9,606 nt of DNA from Lentisphaeria bacterium (GTDB taxonomy: Bacteria; Verrucomicrobiota; Lentisphaeria; Oligosphaerales; Oligosphaeraceae), in NCBI GenBank assembly GCA_028699735.1, contig JAQVUB010000064.1, forward strand, positions 1-9,606, read 5' to 3'. The notes under the pieces are model-generated. The model was not told where the DNA came from. It saw only the letters and a list, made by a program, of their open reading frames with translations, and did not search any database. This document shows, piece after piece, positions 6,297-9,606 of the stretch (position 1 is its first letter; each line of letters begins with the position of its first letter). Made by a program: the position numbers and the translations under genes.

Positions 6297-8714
6297 ATGA
6301 AGGATTTGTTTATATACAGTCGGGGAGAGCTGCTTTTTCTGGAAACTGGCAATCCGGTGACTCAGATCAGCATTAGCACCCTCGAAGGCGCTGCTGTGGA
6401 ATATGATGTATTGCGCCAGGGGCGTAATGCAAATGGTCTCTATGTCTTGACCATCGATGCCGCCGGACTGATTCCGTGGTCTCCTGGCAACCCGCAGCTC
6501 TATGAATTGCGCTGCAATGATTTCGAAGCAGTGCGATTCGGACATTGTGAACTGGCGACAAACGGCAATGAACAGATTCTGATCAATGGCAAACCCAGTT
6601 ATCTGCGCGGTTATATCCGGGGCATCATTGCCCATGACCATCCCAATATGACAGGAGTATCCCTCAAAGAAGCCTGTCTGAAAAACATCTCCCAGGCTAA
6701 AAAATTCGGTTTTAATCTGGTGCGTTTTCACAGCACCGTGCCCTGTGCGGAATTTGTAGAGGCAGCGGATGAACTGGGGATGCTGATTCATGCCGAAATT
6801 GGTTTTTCCTATGAATATGATGCGAATGGGAAAAAACAGAAATTATCGCTGGACAATCAGAATTGGCTTGAGGTCATCAAACGCTACCGCAATCATCCCT
6901 CTCTGGCCATTTTCTGCATTGGCAACGAGATGCACAATGCCGGGCATCATCCGGAGGTGAAGCACTTGTACGAGGCAGGCAAGGCTCTTGCACCCAACAA
7001 GCTGATCATGGACAATTCCGGATGGGGCGAATATGATCGCAACAGCGCCGACCTGTTTTCGCAGCATATCGCCTATTTTTTCCCCTTCAAAAAGCATGCT
7101 GGTATGTTTGCATCCGATCAATGCTGGCGGATCAATGGCTCTGCCTATGACGTTAAACTTGATGAATGTGTAAACGAAGGGGAAGTTTCGGCCACCGTAC
7201 GCCGTCAGGCAACGCCTCTCAAACCAGTGCTGGCGCATGAAGCAGTGCATTATATTGATATTCCGGACTATGCGGCGCTGAATCGCAAGTTCGATGCCTT
7301 CGCTACCCGCGTCGGTGAGGCCTGGCTCGAAGCCAACGACATACAGAAACCACGCTATTTGACCGAAGTGCCGAAGCTGATCGAGCGGAAAAAACTGACT
7401 GCACTTTATCCGGATTATATCCAGGCCTCGCGCAAATTCAAGCAGGCGGCTCTCAAGGTGTATTTGGAACGTTTGCGGTTCTCCCGTCTGTGTGGTTTTG
7501 AGATGCTTCAGTTTGCCGATTGTCTGAAATACGAAAACAACAACGGAATTGTTGATTTCTTTGACGATGATAAATTCATTTGTGCAGACTGGTTGCGGCA
7601 ATTCAACGATGACTCCGTGCTGCTGGCGGATATGCCGGAGGAAAACTACTGGTCGGAGCAGATCATTCCGATACGGCTCTATGCCTCGCATTTCGCTGCT
7701 GCGAGCAATCCTAGCGGCACGCTCGAAGTGCGTTTGTTCGAGGGCAGCCAAAGCAGCCTGCTGTATCGTGGTGAACATTTTGTGCTGGTTCAGGGATTGC
7801 AGAAACTCGCTGAGCTGAATCTGCGCCTGCCTCCTGTCGAATCAGCGTCCTGTTATACGATTGAAGCACGCTTCTGCGGCGATGAATTGAACTTGCGGAA
7901 TTCATGGGAATTTTGGCGTTATCCCAAGCTTCAGCTGGAAGTACAACCGGTGCTGGAGTTGCGGCATAGCGGTTTTGCCGGCTTTATTCAATCCATGCCA
8001 GTGCAGCTGAAGTCCACTGGCGAGCTGCTGGTCACCGATGTGCTGGATCAGCGCCTGCTGGAACAGCTCAATCAGGGCAAAAAGGTCGTCCTTTTCTATC
8101 ATCGCGATGACCCATGGAATCAATTTTACTGGCCAGGCGCATTGGAACGTTGCAAACCCTGTATTTGGGACCGCGGCAGCAATCTTGGTACTATTTTGCA
8201 GAGCAATTGGGTGCAACAAGCCCTCGCCAGCGGAAAATACGGCGATTTGAATCTGTATGCCCTGCTGGAAAATGGCTATAAAATCAATCTGGATGACTTC
8301 CCCTGTCTGCCGGATGAGATGGTTTGCGGCGTGGACAAGCCGGTGCGGGACCGGATGAAAGGGCTGATCCACGGCATAAAAGATTTTCTCGAGACCGATA
8401 CCCTGCGGCGTTTTTCTCATCTCTTTGCTTTGCAGGTCGGCAACGGAACATTGATCGTCTGCACTTTCAATAAAAATTCCTGGCAGGATCCCGCTGCTGC
8501 ATCCTTCTTTGCCGCCCTGCTGAATCAGGCGCCCAGCCTGAAAGCTCAAGCTACCTTGACAGGAGCAGAGCTGCTGACATACCTGCAAAACGAAACTAGA
8601 AAAGGATACCGGAAAGAGGATGTGATGAACCACTTCTGGGAGCTGGACAATAAACCGGTCGAAGATACCCTCTTCTGGGAGGAAACCGGCATTAATCTGG
8701 CAAAGTTGAAATAA
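6297..8714 (+). CDS. Glycoside hydrolase family 2-type protein
   Basis: An 805-residue protein. Residues 1-85 form a short beta-rich region whose IPWSPGNPQLYEL (59-71) matches the GH2 immunoglobulin-like domain. The TIM barrel follows: ILINGKPSYLRGYIRG (94-109), FGFNLVRFHSTVP (138-149, FNxxRxxH-type motif), AADELG (156-161) and RNHPSLAIFCIGNEM (198-212). Glu211 after Asn210 is the expected acid/base. Glu315 in LAHEAVHY is my candidate nucleophile. The C-terminal ~350 residues are further accessory domains, including a segment like a GATase-type fold (about 610-650). There is no signal peptide or membrane segment, so the protein as called is cytoplasmic. The classical GH2 N-terminal sugar-binding sandwich is missing; this could be natural in a compact subfamily or a truncation. 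Substrate (galactoside, glucuronide or mannoside) cannot be told. A promoter was not recognised in the 160-base gap upstream. Confidence 0.85.
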   Translation: MKDLFIYSRGELLFLETGNPVTQISISTLEGAAVEYDVLRQGRNANGLYVLTIDAAGLIPWSPGNPQLYELRCNDFEAVRFGHCELATNGNEQILINGKPSYLRGYIRGIIAHDHPNMTGVSLKEACLKNISQAKKFGFNLVRFHSTVPCAEFVEAADELGMLIHAEIGFSYEYDANGKKQKLSLDNQNWLEVIKRYRNHPSLAIFCIGNEMHNAGHHPEVKHLYEAGKALAPNKLIMDNSGWGEYDRNSADLFSQHIAYFFPFKKHAGMFASDQCWRINGSAYDVKLDECVNEGEVSATVRRQATPLKPVLAHEAVHYIDIPDYAALNRKFDAFATRVGEAWLEANDIQKPRYLTEVPKLIERKKLTALYPDYIQASRKFKQAALKVYLERLRFSRLCGFEMLQFADCLKYENNNGIVDFFDDDKFICADWLRQFNDDSVLLADMPEENYWSEQIIPIRLYASHFAAASNPSGTLEVRLFEGSQSSLLYRGEHFVLVQGLQKLAELNLRLPPVESASCYTIEARFCGDELNLRNSWEFWRYPKLQLEVQPVLELRHSGFAGFIQSMPVQLKSTGELLVTDVLDQRLLEQLNQGKKVVLFYHRDDPWNQFYWPGALERCKPCIWDRGSNLGTILQSNWVQQALASGKYGDLNLYALLENGYKINLDDFPCLPDEMVCGVDKPVRDRMKGLIHGIKDFLETDTLRRFSHLFALQVGNGTLIVCTFNKNSWQDPAAASFFAALLNQAPSLKAQATLTGAELLTYLQNETRKGYRKEDVMNHFWELDNKPVEDTLFWEETGINLAKLK

Positions 8715-8721
8715 AGCGCTC

Positions 8722-8849
8722 TTTTTTTAACAACGAAAAAACACGAAATGGCACGAAAAAAATTCATGGACACAGCGTGAATGATTTTCATGTGCCGGAC
8801 TTTCCATGAATTTTTTTCGTGCCATTTAGGGCTTTTCGTTGTAAAAAAA
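8722..8849. repeat. Palindromic repeat element C (degenerate, about 128 bases)
   Basis: Third palindrome with the same arm theme (AACAACGAAAA..CACGAAATGGCACGAAAAAA). A perfect 25-base stem pairs 8746-8770 with 8803-8827 and extends outward imperfectly to a T7 run (8722-8728) and an A7 run (8843-8849). The 32-base loop differs from that of A and B and holds ATGA-TTT-TCAT (8781-8791). The 13-base terminal repeats are not intact. Just outside the right arm, the reverse strand reads CATCAGTGAAC, close to CGTCAGTGAAC at the left end of A, and may be a remnant. It fills nearly all of the gap between the convergent GH2 and SGNH genes. Confidence 0.85.
8756..8817. terminator. Putative bidirectional terminator core of element C
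   Basis: Seven A (8756-8762), the stem TTCATGGA (8763-8770) pairing with TCCATGAA (8803-8810), and seven T (8811-8817) form an intrinsic-terminator layout on both strands. Its place between two convergent stop codons supports the role. The long loop is atypical. Confidence 0.55.
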
Positions 8850-8851
8850 GT

Positions 8852-9606
8852 TCACTGATGTTTCAGCGCTTTCCGCAGGGTTGGTTCGATCTGCTCAGCC
8901 ATTCGCAAGAAGCCCAGATCATTCGGGTGGCAGCCATCGACCGTGCAGGCATCGCGGTCTTTTTTGCCGAACAACTTTCGCCCATCGACCAAAAAGAGCT
9001 TGTCATCGCCATTGGCCAGAGCCTGCCGGTAGGTTTTCTGAATGATTTTCCAGCGCTGTGTGGAGACTTCCGGGTTCAGATCGACATCTGGCTTGCTGAC
9101 CATGATAATCGGCAGATCCGGCTGTTTTTTACGGATAAACTGATAAAACGGCGCATGGGTCGCCTGCAGATGTTCCAGTGTCGGCGCATTGTGATCATAA
9201 TCCATGACGAAGGCTGACAGTTTCAGGCTGGCAATAATTTCCGCTGTGGCCAGTTCGCCACGAGCACTGCCGCTGAAGCCAAAATTCAAACATTCAAAAT
9301 CAAGATGCCTGGAAAGAATCTGACAATAACAGTTCCCCGGCCGTGAGGCGCATCCGCCTTGGGTGATCGATGATCCATAAAACAAAACCGGCGCCGGAAT
9401 GCTGAATGGAGTCGGCGCCGAAACCTCCGCCCCAGGCAGTAACCCGATTTCCACTTTTTTGACGCCGTTGTAAAGAGGGAAATTGAGGGTGAATTCGAGT
9501 TCTGCCGATTCCGGACGATCGAACATCAGGCTTTCGTAGTAATCGGTATTGATTGGTGGGACTGCAGTTTTGATAAACATTTTCTGGCTGCCGGTGCCCA
9601 GATAGA
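8852..9606 (-). CDS. SGNH/GDSL-type hydrolase (carbohydrate esterase-like), 5' partial
   Basis: The frame is open to the right window edge. The residues before the ATG at 9580 (YLGTGSQK) continue the family's N-terminal beta-sandwich, so the true start is probably outside and about 100-150 residues are likely missing. Numbering from that ATG, visible landmarks are the block I sequence FYGSSITQGG (67-76) with catalytic Ser71, LNFGFSGSARGE (98-109) for the oxyanion region, MDYDHNAP (126-133), and DGCHPND (215-221) with catalytic Asp215 and His218. This matches secreted or cytoplasmic SGNH esterases that remove acyl groups from sugars or polysaccharides. The neighbouring convergent GH2 gene fits a carbohydrate role, although they are not in one operon. 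Whether a signal peptide exists cannot be seen. The stop codon (8852-8854) falls next to palindrome C. Confidence 0.88.
   Translation of the reverse strand, partial: YLGTGSQKMFIKTAVPPINTDYYESLMFDRPESAELEFTLNFPLYNGVKKVEIGLLPGAEVSAPTPFSIPAPVLFYGSSITQGGCASRPGNCYCQILSRHLDFECLNFGFSGSARGELATAEIIASLKLSAFVMDYDHNAPTLEHLQATHAPFYQFIRKKQPDLPIIMVSKPDVDLNPEVSTQRWKIIQKTYRQALANGDDKLFLVDGRKLFGKKDRDACTVDGCHPNDLGFLRMAEQIEPTLRKALKHQ

Noticed and set aside
6098..6791. Minus-strand frames with VSRPCPVRV repeats
   Set aside because: These are simply the complement of the 11-base array plus GH2 antisense.

Overview
The window (9,606 bases, mid-range GC) looks like a chromosomal stretch of a bacterium from the PVC group, most likely Lentisphaerota (Victivallis/Oligosphaera-like). 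That placement is inference from gene content: paired uroporphyrinogen-decarboxylase-like proteins, a compact GH2 glycosidase, a carbohydrate-type SGNH hydrolase, and an FHA-PEGA membrane protein. No rRNA, tRNA, transposase or CRISPR array was seen.

Layout. (1) 1-2138, plus strand: two adjacent URO-D/MtaA-superfamily genes with a 29-base gap; the first is cut by the left window edge. (2) 2139-2337: a ~200-base near-perfect palindrome (element A). (3) 3871-2334, minus strand: a PHP-domain phosphoesterase followed by a flavodoxin-fold iron-sulfur flavoprotein-type reductase, in one apparent operon. (4) 3872-4261: a divergent intergenic region with a candidate minus-strand promoter and a second palindrome (element B) that ends just before the ribosome binding site of the next gene. 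(5) 4262-6136, plus strand: a 624-residue FHA / transmembrane / three-PEGA / OB-fold-like protein. (6) 6141-6252: a tandem array of 11-base units capped by an inverted copy. (7) 6297-8714, plus strand: a GH2-family glycosidase. (8) 8715-8851: a third palindrome (element C). (9) 9606-8852, minus strand: an SGNH/GDSL esterase whose 5' end lies beyond the window.

How it fits together. The recognisable genes are accessory metabolism: corrinoid/URO-D-type methyl chemistry, sugar-polymer deconstruction (GH2 plus SGNH esterase, convergent) and one envelope or signalling scaffold. I saw no defence system. The strongest non-coding signal is the palindrome family. Elements A and B share 13-base terminal inverted repeats, a 44-base apical loop with common motifs, and long arms whose sequence differs between copies but still pairs within each copy. 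Every gap between transcription units carries a repeat (three palindromes and one 11-mer array), while the two within-operon gaps carry none. The A-tract/stem/T-tract core of each palindrome could act as a bidirectional terminator, and the family as a whole resembles a non-autonomous mobile repeat (MITE- or REP-like).
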